Shown: piece by piece, positions 50,596-62,179 of the stretch
How the letters are laid out: each line of letters starts with the position of its first letter
Numbering within the stretch: the first letter of the stretch is position 1
From: Trichoplax sp. H2
Lineage: Eukaryota; Placozoa; Uniplacotomia; Trichoplacea
Assembly: GCA_003344405.1 (NCBI GenBank)
Contig: NOWV01000153.1
Location: forward strand, 62,001-126,000
DNA: 64,000 nt
Direction of reading: 5' to 3'
Made by a program: the position numbers and the translations under genes
The notes under the pieces: model-generated
What the model saw: the letters and a program-made list of their open reading frames with translations, nothing else
Databases searched by the model: none
Told to the model about the DNA's origin: nothing

Positions 50596-52065
50596 ATGTG
50601 GCAAATGGTTCTTCTTAGCGCTATCGTTGGGCTTATAATTTATATGTTTTATACCCACTATATTCTGCCCTTGTATCACTTCAAAAGTAAAGATATACCA
50701 CACCCGAAGGCAAAAATTATTTTCGGTAATGTCCTAGATGATTGGTATCATGGCAGTCATGTAAATCAAATACGAAATATACAAAACTTTGGTCGTGTCT
50801 ATGGAACTTTGATTGGAACAGTTCCTATCATATGGATATCTGACCCTGACATGATTAAGGAAATAACTACTAAAAAGTTTCATTGCTTTGTTAATAGACA
50901 TCAAGACATTCCATTAACTATCGATGTACTATGCTACGGTATTGTCATTGCACGCGATGAGAGATGGAAACGTATCCGTCGAATTCTGTCTCCAACTTTT
51001 AGTACATCCAAATTAAAGCAGGCTCTAGTCGTAATTAATGATACCAGTCAGCAAGTCGTAGATAATTTGATTCATTCATTGTCATCAGAAGAATGCCATC
51101 AAACACAAGCTATCAATTACACCAAGATGTACACTACTGCTATTCTGAAATCAACTTTAGCAAATTCATTTGGCGTATATTCAGACATTACTAGAGATGG
51201 TAAACTTGGTAAGGCAATCCACACCATCTTTCATAATCAGGGTTCGGCGGTAATGTTAGCATCTATTTCGCCTTTTCTAACGAAGTATTTTGCTAAATTA
51301 ATACCTGGTACATTCGAAGCCTTCAATGTTTTAGATGATACTGTTAAGCAAGCAATTAGGGCTAGAAGAAAGGAAAATCCTTCGAACAGACGTAAAGATT
51401 TATTAAATCTGTTATTGGAATCACAAGATAGTGAAACATTAAGCGAAAAGGAAATATCTGCTCAGGCAACAACATTTCTTCTTGGAGGTTATGAATCGAC
51501 AAGAAATACATTAATTTTTGCAACATATTTAATTACTACTCATCCTGAAATTCAACAAAAGTTGATCGATGAAATTGATAGCTATTGTCCTGATCAAGAT
51601 TCATTAACTTATGACATTATATCTAAATTACCCTACTTAGATATGGTTGTTAGTGAAGTACTACGCTTATATCCCTCTTTTCCAGAAATTAGTCGTGATG
51701 TAGAGCAGGATGTTACTATCGCAGGAGTAAAATTATGCAAAGGTGATGCAATTAAGATTCCAGTGTATGGTATACATCGTGACAGTGAATTTTGGCCAAA
51801 TCCTGAAAAATTTTTACCGGAAAGGTTTAGTGCTGAATCGACCCAAAAACGTCATAATTGCTGTTACTTACCATTTGGACTAGGTCCTCGTTCGTGTATT
51901 GGTTTGAGGTTGGCGTTATTTACAATTAAAGTATTTCTAGTAAAGCAGTTGCAACAATTCGAATTTAAGGTTTGTGAACAAACTGTTACTTCTTTGGAGA
52001 TTGAAGCTAAGGCGTCGTTGTCGCCATTAAGCGATCTCTTTGTGCAAATAGTAAAAAGAAAATAA
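50596..52065 (+). CDS. Cytochrome P450 monooxygenase, clan 3 (CYP3-like), first copy
   Basis: Intronless, 489 residues. A hydrophobic N-terminal anchor (about 4-20) and a Pro-rich hinge place it on the ER membrane. Signatures are the C-helix WKRIR (Trp124-Arg128), I-helix GGYEST (297-302), K-helix E354-V-L-R357, PERF (408-411) and heme loop FGLGPRSCIG (427-436) with Cys434 as the iron ligand. LSPTFSTSKLK in the C-helix region and the heme loop are typical of the CYP3/CYP5 type; substrate is not predictable. In the I-helix the acid-alcohol pair is Glu-Ser instead of the usual Glu-Thr. AATAAA overlaps the stop codon. Its neighbour at 53390 is a paralogue in the same orientation, about 1.3 kb downstream. 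Confidence 0.95.
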   Translation: MWQMVLLSAIVGLIIYMFYTHYILPLYHFKSKDIPHPKAKIIFGNVLDDWYHGSHVNQIRNIQNFGRVYGTLIGTVPIIWISDPDMIKEITTKKFHCFVNRHQDIPLTIDVLCYGIVIARDERWKRIRRILSPTFSTSKLKQALVVINDTSQQVVDNLIHSLSSEECHQTQAINYTKMYTTAILKSTLANSFGVYSDITRDGKLGKAIHTIFHNQGSAVMLASISPFLTKYFAKLIPGTFEAFNVLDDTVKQAIRARRKENPSNRRKDLLNLLLESQDSETLSEKEISAQATTFLLGGYESTRNTLIFATYLITTHPEIQQKLIDEIDSYCPDQDSLTYDIISKLPYLDMVVSEVLRLYPSFPEISRDVEQDVTIAGVKLCKGDAIKIPVYGIHRDSEFWPNPEKFLPERFSAESTQKRHNCCYLPFGLGPRSCIGLRLALFTIKVFLVKQLQQFEFKVCEQTVTSLEIEAKASLSPLSDLFVQIVKRK

Positions 52066-53389
52066 ATTTTATCGTTTAAATTAAATTAATCCAACGAATT
52101 GAAACTGATGCAGCGCTTAAATGTACAGTATACTATTTACGCTATTTAAAACTATTTAAAAATCAATCCATGGATTGATATTCTTAATTTGATGTCTGCT
52201 TTACGTAGAGTATTAATACTGAATAATCATGTAATTGCTTATGATAATTATACTGTAATATTTTGTTGAAAGAAAATTACTAGCAGTGTCCTGCTATCGA
52301 AAGTGTCGAAGTTGTTCCTTTATTCGAAAATTAATTTAATTAGTAATCAATCTAAAGATCTTCCAAGGAAGAGCAACTCATGTCGTATTTATCCTGTATT
52401 TTGTGGACTCCTTGTCATTTTAACTTTATTTATGGATAGTATTCCTTATCGTATCATAATTTTATTACGCATTTACAGTGGATATTTCTATTATGTCTCT
52501 AAGCTATGACCCTACTAATAATTAAGGAGCTTGTTTCTGCATAAAAACGAGTGCATGTGTTTTGATTATACACCACCAAAAACAGATCGAATAAATAAAT
52601 TATTATTTATTCAGTGCAATACTAATTCGATTGCAGCGATCGCTTATAAATTGTTTATTACTAGCTAGTCTTGTAGTTAGCATACAGTAATGGCTAATAT
52701 ATACCGTTGTATTTAACGTACGATTGCCGTGCAATCGATTTTACATCTGTCAATAGTTTTCGTTCAATACACCATAATCGACTGATGGCTACTAAAACTA
52801 ATTTTAATTGCGGTCCATTTCTAGTGATAGCCAAAATATCGATTAATGTTTATCAAACCCTCCAAGGACACATATCGAAGGTTCACTTCTTAATCAGTTC
52901 GAACCAGTTATACCTGCAAGGTTGATTATTTATTACTATTAATAATCAATATTCTAACGAGCAGCTTCGCTTTGCGAACTAATTCTAGTACTAATCTGCT
53001 GGACGAGTTATAACAATGAGTATAGAATTAACCATAAGACTTGTGTACAGTACGGTACGCAGTCATGGGCTACTAAATTCGGTACTATAGTTCATGGTAA
53101 GGTGCGATAATGACCAAGGCAGGGACGTCAGTTGTCCCTGGCAACCACTGGAAGACCATCTAGCCATCTTGGATAAATGTAATAGCTGAAAGCCGAGCGC
53201 GAATCTGCAGTTGATTTCTATACAAATACACTATGCAAGTGTGCAATCTTGACTACGCGAGAAAAGAGTCAACAAACTGATAGTTGCGTGACTACTCTAA
53301 ATTTATACTCTTTAGTCAGTTTACGATTCTCGATTTTGGACGCGTATAATATATAAATTAATCGGCCTGAATTATATTCATGGTCAATC
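52066..53389. other. Spacer between the two P450 genes
   Basis: No gene recognised. It contains a short inverted repeat GAATAAAT...ATTTATTC near 52590. TATATAAAT at 53350-53358 may be the TATA box of the second P450. Confidence 0.45.
53350..53358 (+). promoter_or_regulatory. Possible TATA box of second P450 gene
   Basis: TATATAAAT, 40 nt before the ATG at 53390, implying a leader of about 10 nt. Alternatively transcription starts upstream. Confidence 0.35.
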
Positions 53390-54904
53390 ATGGATGAACA
53401 AATCAACTATATCGATTCTGGATTTTTATTCGGTGATCAACTCTTCTACCCTGTAGCTATTTTACTCATTTCATCCATACTAGCTTATTTCTTATATCGC
53501 AATATTATTGCACCACTGTACTATTTCCAACGCTTAGGCATTCCCAGTCCAAAACAAACCCCTTTCTTTGGTCATGTACTAAATATCAATCGTGATGGCT
53601 TTCAACATACTTACTTAAATTACACAAAACAAATGGGTCCTGTATACGGTTTAATGTTTGGCCGCGTACCTGAAATGGTAATATCAGATTTAGATATGGT
53701 CAAAGAAATTACTGTTAAGAGATTCAATCAATTTATTAATCGAGCTGAATTAATTAATCTTCCTAAAGAATCTCCTTTCTATGACGGGTTATTACGTTTA
53801 CGTGATCATCAGTGGAAGAGAGTTCGCGGCTTACTTGTGCCAACATTTAGCGGTGCTAAAATGCGACAAATTATTACCATTATGAATAATATTAGCCAAG
53901 GTCTAGTTGATCGACTGTTACAAAAATGCCAACAAGACGGTCAGATTGATATTTGGCAAGCTTATGGTCAAGTGACGATGCAAATTATATTAGCGATCGC
54001 TTTCGGTGTCGAATCGCACGGTCATAATGGATCTGACAATCTAACCAAGTCTGCTCGACGTATTACAGGAGTAGCCACTCGATTAATAGTATTAGTCCCG
54101 CTTTTCCCCAGTTTTATAGTACGATTATTACTTACGTTGAGGGGAAAAGGACGAGATGATGCCACATTTTTACGTGATACTGCTATGAAAGTGATTGAAT
54201 CAAGACGCGCTCATGGTCTGTCGTCTCGTAAAGACTTATTACAATTAATGATCGATGCTGGAGATAACGGTAAGCTGACTGACACCGAAGTTATTGCACA
54301 ATCCATCGTTTTCTTAATTGCCGGTTATGAAACTACAAGTAATGCATTAGCTTTTACCAGTTATCTACTAGCACTTAACCCCGATATACAAGATAAATTA
54401 ATTAAGGAAATTGATGAAAAATGTCCAGACGAGAATGCAATCGATTACGATACTATATCGAATTTAACTTACTTAGATATGGTTTTAGATGAAGCTATGA
54501 GAATATATCCACCAGCCTTCCGATTCAATCGAGAGGCAAGTGAGGATATTACTATTAACAATATTTTTATACCTAAAGGCATGACTGTCACTATTCCAAT
54601 TATCGCGATACATCATGACCCCAAGCTATGGCCTAATCCTGATAAATTCGATCCAGAACGATTTTCAGCTAAGGCTAAGGCAGAACGTAATCCATATAGT
54701 TATATGCCGTTCGGAGTTGGTCCAAGAGCCTGCATTGGGATGCGATTGGCTGTTATTGAAGCTAAACTAATATTAATTCGAACTTTGCAGCAAGTTCGGT
54801 TCACCGTAGTTAAAGAAACGCCTATTCCTCTGAAATTTCGAGGAGGTGTTGTCACTTCGCCTAAAAATGGAATACGATTAGGATTAACCCCTAGAAATGT
54901 ATAG
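53390..54904 (+). CDS. Cytochrome P450 monooxygenase, clan 3 (CYP3-like), second copy
   Basis: Intronless, 504 residues, with a slightly longer N-terminus than its neighbour and a membrane anchor at about 20-38. Landmarks are WKRVR (142-146), I-helix AGYETTS (311-317) with the standard Glu-Thr pair, K-helix E368-A-M-R371 followed by IYPP, PERF (422-425), and FGVGPRACIG (441-450) with Cys448 as heme ligand. PTFSGAKMRQ and the heme loop fit the CYP3-type clan 3. It diverges clearly from the upstream P450 while keeping the same architecture, consistent with an old tandem duplication. Substrate unknown. Confidence 0.95.
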   Translation: MDEQINYIDSGFLFGDQLFYPVAILLISSILAYFLYRNIIAPLYYFQRLGIPSPKQTPFFGHVLNINRDGFQHTYLNYTKQMGPVYGLMFGRVPEMVISDLDMVKEITVKRFNQFINRAELINLPKESPFYDGLLRLRDHQWKRVRGLLVPTFSGAKMRQIITIMNNISQGLVDRLLQKCQQDGQIDIWQAYGQVTMQIILAIAFGVESHGHNGSDNLTKSARRITGVATRLIVLVPLFPSFIVRLLLTLRGKGRDDATFLRDTAMKVIESRRAHGLSSRKDLLQLMIDAGDNGKLTDTEVIAQSIVFLIAGYETTSNALAFTSYLLALNPDIQDKLIKEIDEKCPDENAIDYDTISNLTYLDMVLDEAMRIYPPAFRFNREASEDITINNIFIPKGMTVTIPIIAIHHDPKLWPNPDKFDPERFSAKAKAERNPYSYMPFGVGPRACIGMRLAVIEAKLILIRTLQQVRFTVVKETPIPLKFRGGVVTSPKNGIRLGLTPRNV

Positions 54905-57900
54905 ACTAGGTTATTATTCATGCACTAAAGAACTGATTCCCATCTAGAAATCTGTTAGCCTGATCAAGCTGAAAACAGGAGTCTTCCTGACGGAAGTGAA
55001 TTTCATGATCTCGTTTTACCTTCATGAAAATAGTTCAACCCTCGTATTTGTAATACGAATTGTAACAAAAACATTATGCTTTTTACCTTATATAAAATGA
55101 AAGCATAATAACAACCGTAGTTCAAAATTAAATTGTAGGGAAGTTATAGGAAATTAATTCTGTTTGGATTACTATTACAATTTATTACCGAAAAATTACT
55201 ACATCTTGCATCATTTAAGAATTGCAACATGTTATTTAAGTAACTGAAAAGTTTCGGAATGTGACTACATCAAGTACTTAAAATTATATCCAATAACTAA
55301 CTATACTACACGTAGTCAGATCAGAAGTTATCTATTACGGCACATGGCATAACACATCATCCTGACGTACAACGCCATTCTTTATTTGCTAATACTCTGA
55401 GATAGAAAATTTATACGCGCTTCTATAAATTTTCGAAAGCCTGGTTAAGATTAATTCTCGGAAATTTCGAGTGCTGTTTTTATCAGAGGTCAATAGCTAC
55501 ATAAGTGTTTCATTACAAGCTTAATGGAAATTTAAATTTCTGTTAGTTGTAAACAAGACAATAGCATGGAAAAAATCCGCTCTATCTTAGTTATTATAAA
55601 CAGATGCACTCAGTTTTATCAAAGACGTATGGAAAGATAATTACCACCAATCTAAAATTTAAAATTAATGTGATTATAGGCGTACCTCAAAGTGATCCCT
55701 TTCGTTTAAGAACCTTAAAGAATTAAAATCTTAGAATTATATCGTTCAGCTAATACATCGAGCAACATATGTATATGAATAAAAATGAGATTATTGTTAA
55801 TATATAAAGTTTCAAATCTCGATCAATATATGTGAACACTTTTTCTTTGTATCAAGCTTGCATAATCTACTACATAAATTCGATTACAATTATTGACAAA
55901 AAGTTTTATGTTATTTTATTCTTGAATTAAACTTTTCAAAATTGTTATGTGTCGGCTACGTTATCAATTGATTAAATAAACGCTAAGATCGCGAAGGCTA
56001 TTCTTAATGATACTCCGCCGGCAAATCAAGCTTGGATCCCTATATTCTCCCTCATAAGCAGTTTCAAACTGAAAAGCTATGCTAAAACAAGCTCGTCTTC
56101 ATCCATTCGCATTAATAAAGTTTATAAAAATTAAACATATGTTAAATCGAATATGCATAAAAAGATAGGAATTGACTGTTTTCTTTACGTTTACTGCTTT
56201 CATAACAAATCTGAAACGGGATAGCCAACACTTCCAAGAAAGCATTCTATAAGCTATCTGCTCAATTGCTACGACTCATTTAATCCGAAAAGCACTAAAA
56301 TGGTATTTGGCACAATATTAGCATTGACAATATATCTTACTAAACTTAAGGACTATGCTTTCTGAAACGCTATGAATATGATACGTGCTTTGATGACAGA
56401 GAAGAATCGGTTATAGCTAAATAATGGAAATTTGCATTAGAAAACTTTCTCACATCAATTGGTAAAAAGAAAATCATAAATAAATACTTAATAGTCTCTT
56501 ATTTAACCTAGACAGTGAATTTAAATTTAAAATCCAATACAATATTTCTTGTAGTAACCATTTGAATTAATATACGTGTATAAATTGAATAGATTTAAAA
56601 CATATAATGTGGTCTATTAATTAATTACTAGATATAATATACACGAACTGAACAATTGCAAGCTATTTAATAGGGCAGAAAATATATTCTATACACTCAA
56701 TATACTACAAAAGGTGGCTCGAATTGAGATATATTAATTATAGTTATCTTTAAAACTTAATCGTGGAAGAAAAGACTTGTAATCGTAAGTTCTGACTAAA
56801 GGAGGATCTAGTACTGTTTTAGCTCATAATTTCGAAAAATATTGATATATTTAGCCATAAATATTACTTGCTGGTTCTATAAAAGCAATTTTAAGAAATT
56901 ATTTACAGATTAAATTGATACCTGTCACCTTATTAGCTATCGCTAACAAACAAGCAGTTAAATATCTTTCCAAAGTATATCTGTAAGAAGAATCTCCAAC
57001 TATCGCTAAAATAACACATGGAAGATCTAATAAATCAATATAATTTTCTCCTATTTATTTAAGGTTACATTACTGCTAAGAATACATAAGAGTTTATTAT
57101 AATGCTAGTCATCGCTACTCAAAACAATATGCACGTAGATTCACATATAAAGAAAAGATCTTGTTTTTGTGGATTAAAAACTACAATAATTATATCCATT
57201 TCTTCATTACAACAAATAAAGCTTATGAGCTACAAAAATAGTATTATTATCGTATTTAATCATATATATGTACTAGTGACAGTATCGGTATTGGTAAAAA
57301 TGATAGTCAAAAAATCCCTTCATCTTGTAATATAGGCATCCCTGGCAACAAGAAAATATTTGTGCTATCTAATTATAATCAGTGTTATGGTATGCTGATA
57401 TTTAACTAAATTTGATCTAATTTGCTTATTTTAACATTTTATGTTGATAGAGTCTAGTGGCATTAGTTTAAAGCTCTTCAGCCAATCCCTTATCCTCAAT
57501 CTTGCATAAGTAATACATTGTATTAGGATCTAATAAATACATCAGATTCAAATTATATCTTATTAAAATCAGCTACGAATCCTTAAATCTAATGAAAATG
57601 CGTCATATTTGCATATGTTAGCACACACAATCTTTTTCAATTCGGTGGTTGTATTCGATGTCTAAATAGCACATTTATGGAATACTTTACACGGTAACTT
57701 ATCATAGATAAAAAATGATTCGTATGATGCAATGTAAAGCACAGCATACCATAGTCCTTAATGATAAAAGTTGTGCCTGCACACTTATTAACTGTACGTC
57801 AGTTATAGCAATAATATACTAAATTCGGCCTAGGCCGTAAACGAAATTAATAAGGCAATTAGGTTTTCAATTAATTTTTTCAATTCAAATACTCTTCGAT

Positions 57901-59960
57901 TTTCTTTAATAACACTAAAAGGCGTACTAAATTATGGCAACCTACAAATACTGACAAGATAGTTTATTTCAAAGCTTTTTAGACTTAGATCTTATTACTG
58001 CTAACTACTTATCAATCGATTGAAAATATATTTAAATTAAATAAGGATTTTAAAAACGTCCATCATAATCTGCTGGTGGCTAAATTAGAGCTCTGTTTTC
58101 TTCAATTTTCCATAGAGTCTTTCTACTGATTAAGAAAGCCACCAAATAAAATTTTACAATTTCATTAATCATTACGAATAACCATTACACTGCTATAAGA
58201 TAGCAAGAAATTTTAATACTAAAAATTTTAATTTTATTGTAAAATTGCAAGTCGGATAGAATACCATAAATGAACACCTTGTCTTAGTTTTTCTTTCGTA
58301 ATTAATATAGGCCAAACTACAGTACATGCACAATAATCCCGATGATATTTTTAGCTAGACCAATCAAATTAAGTTAAAAACTTTTAAATATTTATTTGCA
58401 GTTAGTATCGATTTCCATACATGGAACTAATCAGGGATCATGAAATGGGCTTTACGATAATAACAAAGTATGGCTTAATAATATCAAGCTGCAGTGGTAT
58501 ATCGACGAGGATTCCTAATAGAATTATTTTAGATCACTATTAGGAATTTCTAGATAACGGTTACTTTGTATTTCGCAGGATAGTATACATGGATTATCAT
58601 AATACTTTGACAAGAAATACTGTACCGGCGATTAGATATTTCTAGATATGAGATACCATCTAACCGCTATGTAGCAATACTATTTGATTTTATTGCTTTC
58701 GTGAGCAAACGTGAAAATGTTGATATTCAGTAAATTGCAATGTGCTTTTCAATTAAGTTAGCCATTCAATTATTTACCGTATCTTACAGTAGACAATTTA
58801 AGCTAACTCATTAACTATCTTAGAATTATCTCTACAAAATCTAGCCATTTCGATCAAATCTATCTCAAGCGATATTGAATCAACTTTCTACAGAAAAGTA
58901 TGCTGAATTCCAAATTCCTGCCTAAAATATTCAATTTCTTGTATGCTAATGAACTCTGTCATTCAGTCTAAACTCACTTATTCCTTTTAAATTTCGAAGA
59001 TAAGGGCCAATAGTTGATATTTCAATCAACCGAAAAATTAATCAAAGCCGTTCAATTTAAGTATTCCATCGATCTTATTGTATCCACGTTTAAAGTTCTA
59101 CACTTTTTTTCATGAGTCAAGTTTAACAATTCCATTGACTGCAAAGCAACAAATAACTGTATTTCTTTAGAAGAGGTGCAGTATAATACTGTGTCGTAAT
59201 TGAAGATGGTCTATAGAGACTTGATCATGGCATTTACCATTTAAGGATGTTATAATACAAGGCAACATTTTCGCTTTAAATAACATCATTCTTTCGAACA
59301 CTAAAACATATACAAGATATTTATAAACTTGACCTATAAGGTGCTTTAGGCTAAAGTAATTGCTGGTTACTGTTACTATTTAAGGACATATTGCTGTCTA
59401 TCATTTAAATATTATGACGTAATGCGGTATGGCGAATAAAAATATCACAAGTGGTATCTTAATATAGATCATTCAGCCTAATTAAGTAAAACAATTTCAC
59501 AAGGTAAGTATTAGCGTCGAGACATTGCTTTGACATTGGTTTGACGTAAAGGATACTTAATTCCCGGGTATACAGCATATTGATTCTATAGTGCTGTACA
59601 GTATACTGTACTACTACTGTTAGCAGTTGAGCGATCAAAAATCGATTTCAACTTAAAAAAAAATTTTTAAGAAAGTAACCGATACTGAATAGAGCATAAG
59701 TATCGAGAGATTTGGATTGGTGGTGTTGCTCTTTAATCGTACAAAAACTAAATAGATTTTACCAATAACTAGGGTAGTCTATATTTTTTTCGATAACTTT
59801 AACCCAGAAAATTAAAGCAATAATAACCTTGACCAACATAAACTATTCAAGCTTCAATAGAAAATGAATAATGCATGAAACAATAAACAACAGCTGCAAC
59901 TTTCTCAGTTTGACTAAAGCATTGAAACAAATTATTTATTAATTAGTACGACACTTGTAA
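54905..59960. other. Gene-poor AT-rich stretch
   Basis: No recognisable gene on either strand. The 77-codon ORF at 57102-57335 is hydrophobic and Ile/Lys-rich, as expected from chance in AT-rich DNA. Confidence 0.45.
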
Positions 59961-59964
59961 TAGC

Positions 59965-60850
59965 CAGTCTTTTTATTGATCACTCTATTTATTGATCACT
60001 CTATTAATAATACATCATCCTGCTTGGATTTTCCTTTGATTAATACTCTCAATATATTCATCCAAGTCTCTTATAACAAATAGAATTGTCAAAGATTATA
60101 AAAGTCTTGTTCCTTTCCGCTCTTATCAATATTCCAAACTAATGTCTTTGCAAATTGGTACATTCTATCTTCACTTTTCCACCCAATCTTACCAGTTATA
60201 GAGGATAAAGGTTTCAGGTAAAAAATTGCTTTTGGAGCATTTTCATGTCAACTGAAATACTTGCATATTGTTAGATGGATATTTTGATACTTTTCTATAA
60301 CAATAACGACCCTGTCTAACGAACTTGGTTCAATATCGTAATATTTTTCTTTTACTACTTTAAAATGAATCCGATCGCTATCGAGTGCGAACGACCATGA
60401 TTGCTTATTTCATTGATACTCATACTCATACTTTAAGTGTTGGAAGAGTATTGCTAATGACATTTATTTCTTTAAAAATTATGTTACTAATATACTCGGG
60501 ATCAATGTTGAATTTTTCAATACGATTCTATTCGAATATGGTTCACTCGGGTATTCTCTCGTCAATATTACGCAGTACTTTGCTAGCAGTGATAGATTAT
60601 CAAAGATCCCATTCTTATTAAAAGTATACATTAAAGTATCTAAATAAGAAATTATTTCTAATTTTTATAAGGATCATTAATCGATTCGAATGTGCTTGAA
60701 ATTGCTGGTCTTGATCATAATTATAACAGGTAGATATTACATGACAACAATTAGCCAACATTCCTTGGTTATTATCACTATTCATCTCTATTCATCTTCA
60801 TGACTATCTAACCTTTCTTGCTTGAAAAAGGCCAAAAAACAATACTAATA
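59965..60850 (-). pseudogene. Decayed protein-coding remnant, family not recognised
   Basis: On the minus strand a single frame runs from about 60448 to 60089 with just two internal TGA codons. After the first comes a 52-codon stretch (60250-60403, with SWSFALDSDRIHF and DIEPSSLDRVVIVIEKY). After the second comes another 52-codon stretch (HENAPKAIFYL, AKTLVWNIDKSGKE) up to TGA at 60089. Upstream pieces in other frames (AKYCVILTREYPSEP, IDPEYISNIIFKEI) and a downstream piece (LDEYIESINQRKIQ) suggest frameshifts. The balanced composition is unlike chance ORFs here. Exons of a real gene are an alternative. I do not recognise the family. Confidence 0.35.
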
Positions 60851-61401
60851 TCCAGCAAATACTATTTACATAGACTACAGTACTTTTAGAGTTGAAATAT
60901 TTCTGGAAAATAAATTTAATTTCAAATTAAAAATTCCTCTCTAAAAATTGCCATCAAATTTTCCTTCTTCATTTTGAAACCGTCCATTGCTAAAAATTTA
61001 ATGTAGACTCATGTATTTTTTAATGATGAATTTGCCGAGTATCTTGACTTAAGATTATTACTGTTTGTTTTTTAAAGCTCCTACATGAGCGTTACATTAT
61101 CTCATAAATATGAAACCAAAATTGCATAATAACTATACTAGTATATTGCTTTCATCATATTAAAAATGCAGAATATATCTGTAATAGCTTGCTCTATTAC
61201 GCTAGGTCCTAAGTTTATGTCGTAAGTAGCACAAGCTTAAAGTTGATCGTATTATCAAGCACCCGTTGATTTATTAGACTTTAGTACATCTTAGTATCAT
61301 CGTTAACACGACTTAACGCCACTTCTCTACAATATCCAATGAGATTTGACGGTATGAAAAATAGTTTTCTCGATTCAATTGTAAGTTACAGTAATCATTT
61401 T
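60851..61401. other. Spacer, nothing recognised
   Basis: AT-rich sequence with no gene or repeat that I can support. Confidence 0.4.
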
Positions 61402-61574
61402 AAGATATGAAATAAAGATACGTGACAGAGACCGATATGTAAACAAATTCAGTGCATAATTAAGAGTTATCTGTGTTATCGTTAATGATGTCAATATGAA
61501 CATCGAATTTCTATCATGACTAATTCATATTGAGATAAATTCATAGAATCTACGAACTGATTTTATAGAAAGAC
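61402..61574. repeat. 173-bp direct repeat, first copy, abutting a gap
   Basis: Matches 62007-62179 at the same length with only a handful of mismatches. It ends exactly at the N run. Confidence 0.9.
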
Positions 61575-61594
61575 NNNNNNNNNNNNNNNNNNNN
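61575..61594. other. Assembly gap (20 N)
   Basis: Exactly twenty N, a placeholder. Confidence 0.99.
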
Positions 61595-62006
61595 AATCTC
61601 TAAAAATTGAGCTGTACATGGACGAAGGTTAAGCGTCTTAACACCTGATAGCTTGTAGCTATCTAAGTCTGAGAATATCGACATGTATATTTAGTAATGG
61701 TATTATACTAATTAATGTAACTTATAAAGCATGAATTCTCACTCGTTAATATTGGGATTCACTGTAGAAACCTATTTAAGCGCGTGTGTTTGTAGAATAA
61801 AGTAAGTAATTGCTCAAGAAACGGCAAGACTCATATCGTGAAGAATAGTGTAATAATTAGTCAGTTGTCTGTGGAGATCAGCCGGGAAATCGAGTTCTCA
61901 AATACTTCTCTCATAGAAACTGAAAGTACTGGGAGAAATAGCCCAAGTTTTAAGTAACTACACTAGAGTTCTTTACTTTCCTTTGCCACAAGTGAGGGTT
62001 GTGACA
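61595..62006. other. Unique segment between the gap and the second repeat copy
   Basis: No gene seen. It does not match the sequence before the first repeat copy, so the two sides of the gap are not simple allelic overlaps. Confidence 0.45.
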
Positions 62007-62179
62007 AAGATATGAAATAAAGATACGTGACAGAGACAGATATGTAAACAAATTCAGTGCATAATTAAGAGTTATCTGTGTTATCGTTAATGATGTCAAT
62101 ATGAACATCGATTTTCTATCATGACTAATTCATAATGAGATAAAGTCATAGAATCTACGAACTGATTTTATAGAAAGAC
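62007..62179. repeat. 173-bp direct repeat, second copy
   Basis: Counterpart of 61402-61574; see that entry. Confidence 0.9.

Noticed and set aside
57102-57335. 77-codon hydrophobic plus-strand ORF
   Set aside because: Ile/Lys/Ser-rich translation typical of random AT-rich DNA; no family signal.
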